Below, piece by piece: positions 1-12,486 of a stretch of 64,000 nt of DNA (positions are counted from its first letter, which is position 1; every line of letters starts with the position of its first letter). Location of the stretch: the NCBI GenBank assembly GCA_020629635.1, contig JAHDCX010000007.1, forward strand, positions 114,532-178,531, given 5' to 3'. The notes beneath the pieces were generated by a model. That model saw only the letters and a list, made by a program, of their open reading frames with translations. It did not search any database and was not told where the DNA came from. The DNA is from Acidimicrobiales bacterium (GTDB lineage: Bacteria > Actinomycetota > Acidimicrobiia > Acidimicrobiales > SHLQ01). Made by a program: the position numbers and the translations under genes.

Positions 1-442
1 AGCCGCCGAGAATCGTGGCGTAGCTCAGCGGAATGAGTAGGCGCGATGCCGGACGGCCCTCACGATCGGCCCACCGGGTGACTGCGGGGACGAGCATCGC
101 GACGATCGGGGTGTTGGCCAGAAAGGCCGACGCGACCGCGCTCGGCGCGGTGAGTCGAGCGAGATCGGCGCGCAGCGCCCGAGGCGTCCCGAGGAGCGAC
201 CCGACGAGCGGTTGGATGGCGCCTGTCCGGTCGACGGCCGCAGCCACGACGTAGAGCCCCGCCACCGTGATCGGTGCCGGGTTCGAGAACCCCGAGAAGG
301 CTTCGCCAGCGTCTGTTACACCCAGCACGAACAGCAGCGCGGTGGCGCCCAACACCCCCGAGGGGGGTGAGACGCGCGAGGTTGCCAGCGCAGCCACCAT
401 CACGATGATGACTGCGACGGTCAACCACGCATCGCCAGACAT
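1..442 (-). CDS. SLC13-family permease (partial, N-terminal part)
   Basis: The first 147 or so residues of a membrane protein whose remainder lies beyond the left edge. It starts with ATG at 442 (MSGDAWLTVAVII), followed by hydrophobic segments, a conserved-looking FLANTPIVAMLVPAV stretch and LLIPLSYATILGG. These match the divalent-anion/sodium symporter (SLC13, CitT/ArsB-like) fold, in which the NTP motif in the hairpin region contributes to ion and substrate binding. Substrate cannot be told from this fragment (sulfate, dicarboxylate and arsenite are all possible). It lies 36 bases downstream of rpoC on the same strand, perhaps by read-through. The family call is good; the specificity is unknown. 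Confidence 0.7.
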   Translation of the reverse strand, partial: MSGDAWLTVAVIIVMVAALATSRVSPPSGVLGATALLFVLGVTDAGEAFSGFSNPAPITVAGLYVVAAAVDRTGAIQPLVGSLLGTPRALRADLARLTAPSAVASAFLANTPIVAMLVPAVTRWADREGRPASRLLIPLSYATILGG

Positions 443-478
443 TGGATTCCATCGGCCTCGCCGGGGCGAGGTCGAGGA

Positions 479-4408
<3,930 letters not shown>

Positions 4409-4422
4409 GTGCGTGTTCCTCC

Positions 4423-7400
4423 TCACCCACCCGCAAAGCGGGCAGCGCGCTCAGCCTCACGGCGGGCGTCTTCTTCGTCCGAACCCCGTTCGGGGCGGGA
4501 CAGGTCGATGCCGAGCTGTTCGGCGGTGCGGTAAATCTCGTCGTCGATCTCACGGAGTTCGACGTCGGCACCCAACTTGTCGAGGACCTCGACGTTGAGG
4601 CACAGGGCCTGCATTTCCTTGATGAGCACCTTGAAGCTCTCCGGAATGCCTGGTTCGGGGATGTTTTCGCCCTTGACGATGGCCTCGTAGACCTTCACGC
4701 GGCCGAGAACGTCATCGGACTTGATCGTCAGCAGCTCCTGGAGGCAGTAGGCCGCGCCATATGCCTCGAGCGCCCACACTTCCATCTCACCGAAGCGCTG
4801 GCCACCGAACTGGGCCTTACCGCCGAGCGGCTGCTGGGTGATCATCGAGTACGGGCCCGTCGAGCGAGCGTGAATCTTGTCATCGACGAGGTGGGCCAGC
4901 TTCAGGATGTACATGAACCCGACGGTGATCGGGTTGTCGTACGCCTCACCGGTCCGCCCGTTGTAGAGCGTGGTCTTGCCGTCGTCCTGGATCAGGCGGG
5001 TGCCGTCGACAGACTCGGGATTCAGGTTTCGGAACACTTCCTGGATCGTCGGGTGCTTGCCGGCGAGTTCGGTCTCGTCCCACTTGGCACCGTCGAACGA
5101 CGGCGTGGCGATGAGCGTGGCCGGACGGGTCGTCGGGCGAGTCTTGTACTCCGTGCCCCGAATCGGGTCGAGTCCGACCTGCTTGCCATCGATCTCCCAA
5201 CCCCACCGTGCGGCATAGCCGAGGTGGGTCTCGAGGACCTGGCCCACGTTCATGCGGGACGGGACGCCGAGCGGGTTGAGGATGATGTCGACCGGGGTGC
5301 CATCGGCGAGGTGCGGCATGTCCTCGACCGGGAGAATCCGGCTGATGACGCCCTTGTTGCCGTGACGGCCAGCGAGCTTGTCACCCACGCTGATCTTGCG
5401 CTTCTGGCCGACGTAGACCCGGACGAGCTGGTTGACGCCCGGCGGGAGCTCGTGGTTGTCGTCGCGGCTGAACACCTTGACGTCGATGACCTTGCCGGTC
5501 TCGCCGTGCGGCACCTTGAGCGACGTGTCACGAACCTCGCGGGCCTTCTCGCCGAAGATCGCCCGCAACAGACGTTCTTCGGGGGTCAGCTCGGTCTCGC
5601 CCTTCGGCGTGACCTTGCCGACGAGCACGTCGCCCGGGTTGACCTCGGCTCCGACACGGATGATCCCGCGCTCGTCGAGGTCAGCCAGGATGTCGTCGGA
5701 GAGGTTCGGGATGTCCCGAGTGATCTCTTCGGGGCCGAGCTTCGTGTCGCGGGCATCGATCTCGTGTTCGTGGATGTGGATCGACGTGAGCACGTCGTCA
5801 CGCACGAGGCGCTCCGAGAGGATGATGGCGTCCTCGAAGTTGTAACCCTCCCAGGTCATGAAGGCGACGAGGAGGTTCTTGCCGAGCGCAAGCTCGCCAT
5901 GATCGGTCGAGGGGCCGTCGGCGAGGATCGCTCCGGCCTTGACCGCCTGGCCTTCGGTGGCCCGCGGCTTCTGGTTGATCGAGGTGTCCTGGTTGGACCG
6001 CTCGAACTTGAGCAGGCGGTACACCTTCTTGCCGAGCTTCTTGTACTCGACAGTCATCGAGCGACCGTCGAGTTCGGTGACGACACCGTCGTCCTCGGCG
6101 ATGATCATGTTTGCGGCGTCGCGAGCAGCGCGCGCCTCGACGCCGGTCCCGATGTAGGGAGCCTCGGCAGCGATGAGCGGCACGGCCTGGCGCTGCATGT
6201 TGGCGCCCATCAGGGCCCGGTTGGCGTCGTCGTGCTCGACGAAGGGGATCAGCGCCGTTGCGATCGAGATGATCTGCTTGGGCGAGACGTCCATCAGCTG
6301 GACTTCTTCGGGGACCACAGCCGAGATCTCGGTGGTGGCGCCGAAGAAGACGTCCTGTTCGAGCTGGAGACGCAGGTCCTGCAGCGATGCCGCCTGCGGC
6401 GAGCGACGCACGAGCACACGGTCGTTGAGGAAGGCACCCTTGTCGTCGATCGGCGCATTGGCCTGAGCAACGACGTATTCCTCTTCTTCATCTGCGGCGA
6501 GGTACACGATCTCGTCGGTGACCTTGCCGTTTTTGACGACTCGGTAGGGCGACTCGATGAAGCCAAACGGGTTGACCCGTCCGTACGTGGCGAGTGCGCC
6601 GATGAGGCCGATGTTCGGACCCTCGGGGGTCTCGATCGGACACATGCGGCCGTAGTGGCTGAAGTGCACGTCTCGGACCTCGAAGCCGGCACGCTCGCGG
6701 CTGAGGCCGCCCGGGCCGAGCGCCGAGAGGCGACGGCGGTGGGTCAGACCGGACAGCGGGTTGACCTGGTCCATGAACTGCGACAGCTGGGAGGTTCCGA
6801 AGAACTCCTTGATCGCCGCCACGACGGGTCGAATGTTGATCAGCGTCTGCGGGGTGATCGCCTCGACGTCCTGGGTCGTCATGCGCTCGCGCACGACCCG
6901 CTCCATGCGGGACAGACCAATGCGCACCTGGTTCTGGATCAGCTCGCCCACCGAGCGGATCCGACGGTTGGCGAAGTGGTCCTGATCGTCGAGGCGGTAG
7001 CCGGGCTCGCCCTTGGCGAGATGCAACAGGTACGAGCACGTGGCAAGCACCTCGGCCTGGCTGAGGACGGATTGATCGACCTCAGGCCGTTCGAGCTCGA
7101 GCCCGAACAGCTCTTCGAGACGGTCCATCTCGGGACCGAGCTTGCGGTTGAGCTTGTAGCGGCCGACCCGGCTGAGGTCGTAGCGGCGTGACTCGAAGAA
7201 GGCGTTCTTGAAGTAGTTGCGGGCCGATTCAGCCGACGGCGGCTCGCCGGGGCGAGCGCGCTTGTAGATCTCGATGAGCGCCTCCTCTTGGGTCGGCGCA
7301 AGCTCGCGATCCTTCTCCCACTGGCCTTCGAGGAAATCGAAGTGGTTGACGAACCGATCGAGGAATCCGGGAGCGTTTTCCTCGTCGTAGCCGAGCGCAC

Positions 7401-8019
7401 GGAGAAGCACGAAGAGGCTGAGGCGACGCTTCCGGGCGACGCGGGTGCCCGCGGTGACGTCCTTGCCCGGCTTCTGCTCGACGTCGAACTCGATCCACTC
7501 ACCGCGGTAGGGGTGGATGGTGCCGGTGACGAGCTGGTGTTTGGCGAGGTTACGGAGGCGATACCGCTCACCAGGCTGGAAGATGACGCCCGGCGAGCGG
7601 ACGAGCTGGGACACGACGACACGCTCGGTGCCGTTGATCACGAAGGTGCCGCGCTCGGTCATCATGGGGAAGTCGCCCATGAAGACGGTCTGCTCTTTGA
7701 TCTCGCCGGTGTTGGAGTTCATGAACCGGGCGCGCACGAAGATCGGCGCGCTGTAGGTCATGTCCTTCTCTTTGCACTCCTCCACCGAGAACTTCGGCGG
7801 CGGGCGCAGATCCTCGTCGGTGGGATCGAACTCGAGCTCGAGCTGAAGCGTCTCGGAGAAGTCCTTGATCGGGCTGATGTCTCGGAAGGTCTCGGCGAGA
7901 CCCTGCTCGAGCAACCAGACGAAGGATTCTCGCTGGACGGCGATCAGATCGGGAAGTTCGAGCGCTTCGTCGATGTTTCCGAACGAATAGCGGTCGAGGG
8001 CAACAGAGCGTGACGACAC
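4423..8019 (-). CDS. rpoB: DNA-directed RNA polymerase subunit beta
   Basis: Beta subunit of RNA polymerase, 1198 residues from a GTG start at 8019 preceded by GGAG with five-base spacing. This start gives [20 protein letters not shown]; an ATG-type start 69 bases upstream would add a basic, non-conserved tail. The rifampicin-pocket segment is present with wild-type Asp417, His427 and Ser432 (E. coli 516, 526, 531), so no common resistance substitution is seen there. Val419 replaces the usual Asn (E. coli 518). The conserved [16 protein letters not shown] block follows. A candidate promoter and a hairpin lie in the 264-base gap behind rplL, so rpoBC may be transcribed both on its own and by read-through. 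Confidence 0.97.
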   Translation of the reverse strand: MSSRSVALDRYSFGNIDEALELPDLIAVQRESFVWLLEQGLAETFRDISPIKDFSETLQLELEFDPTDEDLRPPPKFSVEECKEKDMTYSAPIFVRARFMNSNTGEIKEQTVFMGDFPMMTERGTFVINGTERVVVSQLVRSPGVIFQPGERYRLRNLAKHQLVTGTIHPYRGEWIEFDVEQKPGKDVTAGTRVARKRRLSLFVLLRALGYDEENAPGFLDRFVNHFDFLEGQWEKDRELAPTQEEALIEIYKRARPGEPPSAESARNYFKNAFFESRRYDLSRVGRYKLNRKLGPEMDRLEELFGLELERPEVDQSVLSQAEVLATCSYLLHLAKGEPGYRLDDQDHFANRRIRSVGELIQNQVRIGLSRMERVVRERMTTQDVEAITPQTLINIRPVVAAIKEFFGTSQLSQFMDQVNPLSGLTHRRRLSALGPGGLSRERAGFEVRDVHFSHYGRMCPIETPEGPNIGLIGALATYGRVNPFGFIESPYRVVKNGKVTDEIVYLAADEEEEYVVAQANAPIDDKGAFLNDRVLVRRSPQAASLQDLRLQLEQDVFFGATTEISAVVPEEVQLMDVSPKQIISIATALIPFVEHDDANRALMGANMQRQAVPLIAAEAPYIGTGVEARAARDAANMIIAEDDGVVTELDGRSMTVEYKKLGKKVYRLLKFERSNQDTSINQKPRATEGQAVKAGAILADGPSTDHGELALGKNLLVAFMTWEGYNFEDAIILSERLVRDDVLTSIHIHEHEIDARDTKLGPEEITRDIPNLSDDILADLDERGIIRVGAEVNPGDVLVGKVTPKGETELTPEERLLRAIFGEKAREVRDTSLKVPHGETGKVIDVKVFSRDDNHELPPGVNQLVRVYVGQKRKISVGDKLAGRHGNKGVISRILPVEDMPHLADGTPVDIILNPLGVPSRMNVGQVLETHLGYAARWGWEIDGKQVGLDPIRGTEYKTRPTTRPATLIATPSFDGAKWDETELAGKHPTIQEVFRNLNPESVDGTRLIQDDGKTTLYNGRTGEAYDNPITVGFMYILKLAHLVDDKIHARSTGPYSMITQQPLGGKAQFGGQRFGEMEVWALEAYGAAYCLQELLTIKSDDVLGRVKVYEAIVKGENIPEPGIPESFKVLIKEMQALCLNVEVLDKLGADVELREIDDEIYRTAEQLGIDLSRPERGSDEEDARREAERAARFAGG

Positions 8020-8191
8020 GTGGTCTCCAATTTGCGACGGTGGGCGACGTCGGACAAGTGGCTGACGGGGCGCGTAGAGGGTCGCCAAAAAGGAACCGAC
8101 GCCACGACAACCCGCTCAGCCTAGCGGGATTGGGCTCACTACCGCAAACGCGCAGGGGAAACAAGCACCTCCGGGGGTGCTGTTGGAGAAA

Positions 8192-8221
8192 ACGGTACCG
8201 ACGACACCGGGGTCTGGTCAA
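8192..8221 (-). promoter_or_regulatory. candidate rpoB promoter (-35 TTGACC, -10 TACCGT)
   Basis: On the minus strand TTGACC (8221-8216) and TACCGT (8197-8192) are separated by 18 bases, a good fit to a housekeeping actinobacterial promoter (TTGACN, TANNNT). It lies just past the rplL-rpoB hairpin and about 170 bases ahead of the chosen rpoB start. Inferred from sequence only. Confidence 0.4.
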
Positions 8222-8231
8222 GCGCGACAAA

Positions 8232-8253
8232 GGTCCCGGGCGCACCCGGGACC
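8232..8253 (-). terminator. rplL-rpoB intercistronic hairpin (terminator or attenuator)
   Basis: Perfect nine-base inverted repeat GGTCCCGGG / CCCGGGACC with a four-base loop, read on the minus strand and followed by TTTGTCG. It lies 30 bases after the rplL stop. The known arrangement in other bacteria is partial termination between rplL and rpoB; the U-tract is short, so termination would be leaky. Confidence 0.5.
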
Positions 8254-8283
8254 CTCATCTCGAACCTGATTGTTCGGGGTGAA

Positions 8284-8664
8284 CTACTTGAGTTCGACCG
8301 AACCGCCGGCTTCTTCGATGGCCGCCTTGGCTTTTTCGGCGTCGTCCTTCGATGCCTTCTCGAGGACGGGCTTCGGGGCGCCGTCGACGAGGTCCTTGGC
8401 GTCCTTGAGGCCGAGGCCCGTGAGCTCACGGACGACCTTGATCACGCCGATCTTCTTGTCGCCAGCGGCGGACAAGATGACGTCGAACTCGGACTGCTCT
8501 TCGCCGCCACCGTCGCCGTCAGCAGCGGGTGCGCCAACGGCGGCCACTGCGACCGGCGCTGCGGCGGTCACGTCGAAGCGCTCCTTGAACTCGTCCAGGA
8601 GTTCTTTGAACTCGAGGACGGTCATGCCCTCGATGCTCTCGAGAATTTCTTCCTTGGTAGCCAT
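8284..8664 (-). CDS. rplL: 50S ribosomal protein L7/L12
   Basis: Stalk protein of the large ribosomal subunit that recruits translation GTPases; 126 residues, the normal length. The N-terminal dimerisation helix pair ([20 protein letters not shown]) is followed by an Ala/Gly hinge. The conserved C-terminal domain includes [20 protein letters not shown] and ends VELK. It starts two bases after the rplJ stop, consistent with translational coupling so that several L7/L12 copies can be made per L10. Identification is secure. Confidence 0.98.
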   Translation of the reverse strand: MATKEEILESIEGMTVLEFKELLDEFKERFDVTAAAPVAVAAVGAPAADGDGGGEEQSEFDVILSAAGDKKIGVIKVVRELTGLGLKDAKDLVDGAPKPVLEKASKDDAEKAKAAIEEAGGSVELK

Positions 8665-8666
8665 GA

Positions 8667-9389
8667 TCAGCTCTCCTCTTCTTCGGTCTCGTTGTCCGAG
8701 GTCTCTGCACCGGCCTCGTCGGCAGGTGCGTCTTCGGCGGCCTCGTCGGCTGCCTCGGTCGTGTCGTCGTCAGCTGCGGCTTCCTCTTCGGGAGCTGCGT
8801 CCTCGGGGGCGTCTGCGGCCGAGTCTGCAGGCGCAGCCTCGCCACCCGCCGGACCGCCCTTGTCGAGCAATTCCTGGAGGGCGTAGCTGAACTCGCGGAG
8901 CTTGGCGTCGAGCAGGCCGGCGAAGTCGCCGAGCATGTACTCCATCGCGCCGGCGAACTCGGCAAGGAGCACCTCGCGAGACGGAAGATCGGCAAGTGCC
9001 TTGATCTCCTCGACGTCGAGCATCTTGCCGTCGAGCACGCCCCCCTTGAGCACGAGCGCGTCGTTGGTCCTGGCGTACTCCTTGAGCGCCTTGGCCACCG
9101 CGGCCGCATCGCCAGCCGAACCATCAGCCTTGTCGCCGACGAAGGCGAGGGCGGTCGGGCCGGTGAGCAGCTCGTCGATGTCGAGCCCGATCTCCTGGGC
9201 TGCCAAACGCACGAGCGTGTTCTTGTAGATCTTGTATTCGCCACCCGACGGGGCGAGATTGCGACGCAGTTCGGCCATCGCCGGCACGTCGAGGCCGCGG
9301 TACTCGGTGAGCACGACGCCATCGGCGGCCTCGAGCTTTTCCTTGACCTCTGCGACCACCGCAACCTTGTCGGCTCGGGGTTCTCCCAT
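8667..9389 (-). CDS. rplJ: 50S ribosomal protein L10 with acidic C-terminal extension
   Basis: L10 anchors the L7/L12 stalk to 23S rRNA. Residues 1 to about 175 form the usual domain ([32 protein letters not shown]; helix for L12 binding at the end). From about residue 175 to 240 follows an Ala/Asp/Glu-rich tail ending in DNETEEEES, making this protein 240 residues against roughly 165-180 in most bacteria. AGGAG lies ahead of the ATG. The tail is low complexity and probably disordered. A candidate L10-binding leader lies upstream of the gene. Confidence 0.96.
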   Translation of the reverse strand: MGEPRADKVAVVAEVKEKLEAADGVVLTEYRGLDVPAMAELRRNLAPSGGEYKIYKNTLVRLAAQEIGLDIDELLTGPTALAFVGDKADGSAGDAAAVAKALKEYARTNDALVLKGGVLDGKMLDVEEIKALADLPSREVLLAEFAGAMEYMLGDFAGLLDAKLREFSYALQELLDKGGPAGGEAAPADSAADAPEDAAPEEEAAADDDTTEAADEAAEDAPADEAGAETSDNETEEEES

Positions 9390-9454
9390 TGATCTGACTC
9401 CTGACGGACAGCCGAAGACACGACGAACATCCGGAGCGCTACCGCCTCGGCGGG

Positions 9455-9540
9455 GGCTCTGTCAGATCACCTGCTCAGGATTTACCGCTCGAGAGCGCAC
9501 CGGAGGTCTTCGGCAAATGCGATTTTGAACAGTGGTGAGG
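9455..9540 (-). promoter_or_regulatory. candidate ribosomal protein L10 leader
   Basis: The 163-base space between rplA and rplJ contains, on the minus strand, GCCGAAGACCTCCGGTGCGC (near 9513-9494) and then GTAAATCCTGAGCAGGTG (9485-9468). These resemble the paired conserved blocks of the L10 leader, where L10-L12 binds its own mRNA to repress rplJL. A second hairpin, CCGCCGAGGCGG, follows closer to rplJ. The call rests on motif resemblance; a covariance search with the Rfam L10_leader model would settle it. Confidence 0.55.
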
Positions 9541-9552
9541 TTAACGCCTCGG

Positions 9553-10239
9553 TTAGAGACTTCCGACGTCGAGCTTGATGCCCGGCCCCATCGTCGACGA
9601 GATGACGGCCTTGCGGATGTACTGACCCTTTGCGCCAGCCGGCTTGAGCCGCTTCAGCTCGTCGAACACCGAGTCCAGATTGCGACCGAGATCCTCGGCG
9701 CTGAACGACACCTTGCCGATCGGCACGTGCACGTTGGCGAACTTGTCGGTGCGGAATTCGACCTTGCCACCCTTGAACTCCTCGACGGCCTTGGCGACGT
9801 CGGGCGTCACGGTGCCGGTCTTCGGGTTGGGCATCAGGCTGCGGGGGCCAAGCACCCGTCCGAGGCGACCGACGAGCGGCATCATGTCGGGCGATGCGAT
9901 CGTCACGTCGAAGTCCAACATTCCGCCCTCGATCTCGGCGGCGAGTTCGTCGGCGCCGACGAATTCTGCGCCCGCATCACGTGCAGCCTGGGCAGCGTCG
10001 CCCTGGGCGAACACCGCCACCCGCACGTCCTTGCCGGTGCCGGCAGGAAGGGCCACGGTCCCACGAATCATCTCGTCGGCCTTGCGGGGGTCGACCCCAA
10101 GTCGCACAACCAGATCGACCGTTTCGTCGAAGCTCCGCTTCGGAAAGCCGAGCAGAACCTGCACGGCATCTCCCGACGAATGCAGACCATCTCGGTCGTA
10201 GGCCCGAAGGGCGTTTGTGTACTTCTTTGCTTGCGCCAT
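9553..10239 (-). CDS. rplA: 50S ribosomal protein L1
   Basis: L1 forms the mobile L1 stalk on 23S rRNA near the E site and in many bacteria represses its own operon; 228 residues, normal length. Diagnostic segments are [16 protein letters not shown], the [14 protein letters not shown] strand and [14 protein letters not shown]. The start at 10239 has GAGGGAG five bases upstream. It follows rplK by 88 bases containing two strong hairpins. Confidence 0.98.
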   Translation of the reverse strand: MAQAKKYTNALRAYDRDGLHSSGDAVQVLLGFPKRSFDETVDLVVRLGVDPRKADEMIRGTVALPAGTGKDVRVAVFAQGDAAQAARDAGAEFVGADELAAEIEGGMLDFDVTIASPDMMPLVGRLGRVLGPRSLMPNPKTGTVTPDVAKAVEEFKGGKVEFRTDKFANVHVPIGKVSFSAEDLGRNLDSVFDELKRLKPAGAKGQYIRKAVISSTMGPGIKLDVGSL

Positions 10240-10261
10240 TTCGGCTCCCTCATGTTGGGCT

Positions 10262-10315
10262 CACCGCAGGCGAGGTGCTCCTGCGGTGGCGCTGGTGAAA
10301 CGGGCCGGAGCCCGT
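10262..10315 (-). promoter_or_regulatory. two hairpins in the rplK-rplA spacer
   Basis: Two inverted repeats occur between rplK and rplA: CACCGCAGG/CCTGCGGTG (10262-10270 with 10280-10288, nine pairs) and ACGGGC/GCCCGT (10300-10305 with 10310-10315, four-base loop). They could be an RNA-processing site, a weak attenuator or an r-protein target. No function is demonstrated by the sequence. Confidence 0.35.
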
Positions 10316-10327
10316 ACGGTCCAGACG

Positions 10328-10753
10328 TCAGACGACGTCGATGCCCATCGAGCGGGCGGTGCCTTCGACCTGGAGCTTTGCCGCCTCGATGTCGTTGGCG
10401 TTGAGGTCGGGCATCTTGATCTCAGCGATCTCGGTGACCTGCGCCATCGTGATCGACCCGGCCGTCTCGCGGCCCGGGTTGTTGGCCGCCTTGTCGAGAC
10501 CGGCGGCCTTGCGGATCAAGAACGGCGTGGGCGGCGTCTTCATGATGAACGAGAACGTGCGGTCCTCGTAGATCGTGATCTCGACCGGAATGATCTGGCC
10601 GCGCTTGTCCTCGGTCTTCGCGTTGTAGTCCTTGCAGAAGTCCATGATCGCCACGCCGTGCGGGCCGAGCGCGGTACCGACCGGCGGCGCGGGCGACGCC
10701 TGCCCCGCGGGGATCTGGATCTTCACGATTGCAGAGACTTGCTTCTTGGCCAT
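10328..10753 (-). CDS. rplK: 50S ribosomal protein L11
   Basis: L11 forms the GTPase-associated centre with 23S rRNA; 141 residues, the normal length. The proline-rich N-terminal domain has the signature [20 protein letters not shown], and the rRNA-binding C-terminal domain contains [19 protein letters not shown]. It sits 45 bases after nusG, in the universally conserved secE-nusG-rplK-rplA order. Confidence 0.98.
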   Translation of the reverse strand: MAKKQVSAIVKIQIPAGQASPAPPVGTALGPHGVAIMDFCKDYNAKTEDKRGQIIPVEITIYEDRTFSFIMKTPPTPFLIRKAAGLDKAANNPGRETAGSITMAQVTEIAEIKMPDLNANDIEAAKLQVEGTARSMGIDVV

Positions 10754-10798
10754 GGTGATTCCTGAAAGAGAGATGTGGTCGGAGACCGACGAGCGAGT

Positions 10799-11632
10799 CT
10801 ACAGCCGCGCGATCTGGGAAAACTCCAGCTCGACCGGAGTTTCGCGACCGAAAATGTTGACGAGGACCTTGACCTTGAGCTGGTCCTCGTTGATCTCGAC
10901 GATCTCGCCGGAGAAGTCGGCGAAGGGGCCTTCCTTGACTCGCACCGTCTCGCCCATTTCGTACTCGAGTCGAGCCTTCGACCGCTTGGCCGGGGTGGCG
11001 GGGGCACCCTCTTCTTTGACCTGGAGGAAGTTCTCGACCTCTCGGCGCAACAACGGCGAGGGCTTCCCGCCCGAGCCGACGAAGTTCACGACAGACGGCG
11101 TGTTTCGGATGACGTACCACGCGTCGTCGTCGAGGTGTGCCCGGACCAAGAGGTATCCGGGGAACATCTTCTTCTGGACGACGACCTTCTTGCCGTTGCG
11201 GAACTCGACCACGTCTTCCATGGGGATGACGGACTCGTAGATCCGCTCCTCCATGCCCATCGAGGCGATCCGAGCGGCGAGGTTCTGCTGCGCCTTCTTC
11301 TCGTGGCCGCTCTGGGTGTGGACCACGTACCAACGACCCGGACGGTCGAAGGGAGATTCGACCTTGGGCGGCGCTTCTTCGTCGAAGAGCTCATCCTCGT
11401 CGAGGACTTCGTCGATCTCGCTCTCGGCGTCGGCCACGACGGAGTCGGCCGGCTCGGACGCGTCGTCGGATTCGGCGGCTGGTGTCTCCTCGCCAGCCAC
11501 CGCAACGTCGTCTGCAGCGGCCTCGGGCACCGTTTCGTCTGCGGCCGTCGCCGCGGGCTCGGCCGACTCGGCGGCAGCCTCGACCTCGACGTCGCTCATG
11601 GTGTCGGGGGTGATGTCGGTGGTGTCGCTCAT
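10799..11632 (-). CDS. nusG: transcription termination/antitermination protein NusG
   Basis: Elongation factor that binds the RNA polymerase clamp and links it to Rho or the ribosome. From the ATG at 11632 it has 277 residues. The first 100 or so are an Asp/Glu/Ala-rich, probably disordered leader, as is common in actinobacterial NusG. The NGN domain follows (RWYVVHTQSGHEKKAQQNL; MFPGYLLVRAHLDDDAWYVI), then the KOW domain (KEGPFADFSGEIVEINEDQL). The start overlaps the secE stop as ATGA, so the pair is translationally coupled. A second ATG at 11599 is also possible. Confidence 0.96.
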   Translation of the reverse strand: MSDTTDITPDTMSDVEVEAAAESAEPAATAADETVPEAAADDVAVAGEETPAAESDDASEPADSVVADAESEIDEVLDEDELFDEEAPPKVESPFDRPGRWYVVHTQSGHEKKAQQNLAARIASMGMEERIYESVIPMEDVVEFRNGKKVVVQKKMFPGYLLVRAHLDDDAWYVIRNTPSVVNFVGSGGKPSPLLRREVENFLQVKEEGAPATPAKRSKARLEYEMGETVRVKEGPFADFSGEIVEINEDQLKVKVLVNIFGRETPVELEFSQIARL

Positions 11633-12030
11633 GATGACGGGGGCCTGAAGAGTTCGAGGATGGACGACGAGAAGGCCCAATCGAGCAGGCCGATCATGAT
11701 GGTCAGGACGATCACGGTCACGAGGACGACGATCGAGTAGTTGATCACCTCTGCTCGCGTGGGCCACGAGACCTTGCGAAGTTCGGACCGTACCTCGCGC
11801 ATGAACTGCATCGGGCTGGTGCGCTCGACCGGCTCGGCAGCAGCTTGGCGCTTTCGCTTGCCGTCGTCACCGCCACCCGCATCCGAGGTCGTGACACGAC
11901 TCCCCGACCCCGAGCCGCCGCTCGCGGTCTTCGTCCGGGACTTGGTCGCGACGACCTGGCCGTCCGCGTCGACCTCTTGGCCCTGCTTCTTCAGCATGCG
12001 CCGCTGCTCGCGGTTCATCGGTTGGGACAC
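11629..12030 (-). CDS. secE: preprotein translocase subunit SecE
   Basis: Small membrane subunit of the SecYEG channel. The body is the conserved amphipathic helix and single membrane span near the C-terminus (FMREVRSELRKVSWPTRAEV, then a hydrophobic stretch). I chose GTG at 12030, which has GAGAGGG upstream; the next ATG is at 12018. Longer readings would run into tRNA-Trp and can be ruled out. The first 80 residues are charged and low complexity, longer than in many bacteria but usual for Actinobacteria. Confidence 0.93.
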   Translation of the reverse strand: MSQPMNREQRRMLKKQGQEVDADGQVVATKSRTKTASGGSGSGSRVTTSDAGGGDDGKRKRQAAAEPVERTSPMQFMREVRSELRKVSWPTRAEVINYSIVVLVTVIVLTIMIGLLDWAFSSSILELFRPPSS

Positions 12031-12064
12031 GATCGCCCTCTCGTCTCGAGTGGATGGGGACTTG

Positions 12065-12137
12065 CAGGGCGTGAGGGACTCGAACCCGCAACCCCCGGTT
12101 TTGGAGACCGGTGCTCTACCAATTGAGCTAACGCCCT
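12065..12137 (-). tRNA. tRNA-Trp (CCA)
   Basis: 73-base cloverleaf on the minus strand. The acceptor AGGGCGT pairs with ACGCCCT, and the discriminator is G. The anticodon loop CTCCAAA gives CCA, and the T-arm GGGTTCGAGTCCC is present. It directly precedes secE, a placement seen in many bacterial genomes. Confidence 0.97.
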
Positions 12138-12229
12138 GAGTTCGCAATTGAACGTACAGACGTTACCAGCGAGGTTTGCGAAACGTCGCGCAGCTGGCAT
12201 GCTTGGACGCCGAGCCCACGGCTCACCCT

Positions 12230-12302
12230 GCTCCCTTAGCTCAGTCGGTAGAGCGTCTCCATGGTAAGGAGAAGGTCGACAGTTCGATTCTGTCAGGGAG
12301 CT
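12230..12302 (+). tRNA. tRNA-Thr (GGT)
   Basis: 73-base cloverleaf. The acceptor GCTCCCT pairs with AGGGAGC. The anticodon stem TCTCC/GGAGA encloses the loop ATGGTAA, giving anticodon GGT. The T-loop is TTCGATT. The CCA end is not encoded. It diverges from tRNA-Trp. Confidence 0.97.
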
Positions 12303-12326
12303 CGCAGCCTCACCTCGAGGCATCGC

Positions 12327-12403
12327 GGCGACGTAGCTCAGTTGGTAAGAGCGCTCGACTCATAATCGAGAGGTCGACAGTTCAAGTCTGTCCGTCGCTA
12401 CCA
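12327..12403 (+). tRNA. tRNA-Met (CAT), elongator type
   Basis: Acceptor GGCGACG pairs with CGTCGCT through a terminal G-T pair. The anticodon loop CTCATAA gives CAT, and the CCA end is encoded (12401-12403). The paired first position and the lack of three G-C pairs in the anticodon stem favour elongator over initiator tRNA. It lies 24 bases after tRNA-Thr. Confidence 0.95.
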
Positions 12404-12417
12404 CGCCAGGCTGGGTC

Positions 12418-12448
12418 GTTTTGCTCATTCTCGCTGGGTGAGCAAAAC
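12418..12448 (+). terminator. inverted repeat after tRNA-Met
   Basis: Perfect ten-base inverted repeat GTTTTGCTCA / TGAGCAAAAC with an 11-base loop, 15 bases after tRNA-Met. It is placed as a terminator for the two tRNAs, but there is no T-tract after it, so the role is inferred. Confidence 0.4.
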
Positions 12449-12486
12449 ACCCTCAGGCCGGCACGGCCAGTGCCGAAAACTCGGTT

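Noticed and set aside
443..478. CCTCGCC/GGCGAGG hairpin after rpoC as an intrinsic terminator
   Set aside because: The loop is only two bases and no T-tract follows; the next gene begins at once, so read-through is as likely.
6650..6780. Possible rifampicin resistance from substitutions in the RpoB pocket
   Set aside because: Asp417, His427 and Ser432 are wild type; Val419 and a Phe in VHFSHYGR are not recognised resistance changes.
12031..12147. Longer secE starting inside tRNA-Trp
   Set aside because: It would translate the tRNA; GTG 12030 has a good ribosome-binding site and gives a normal SecE.
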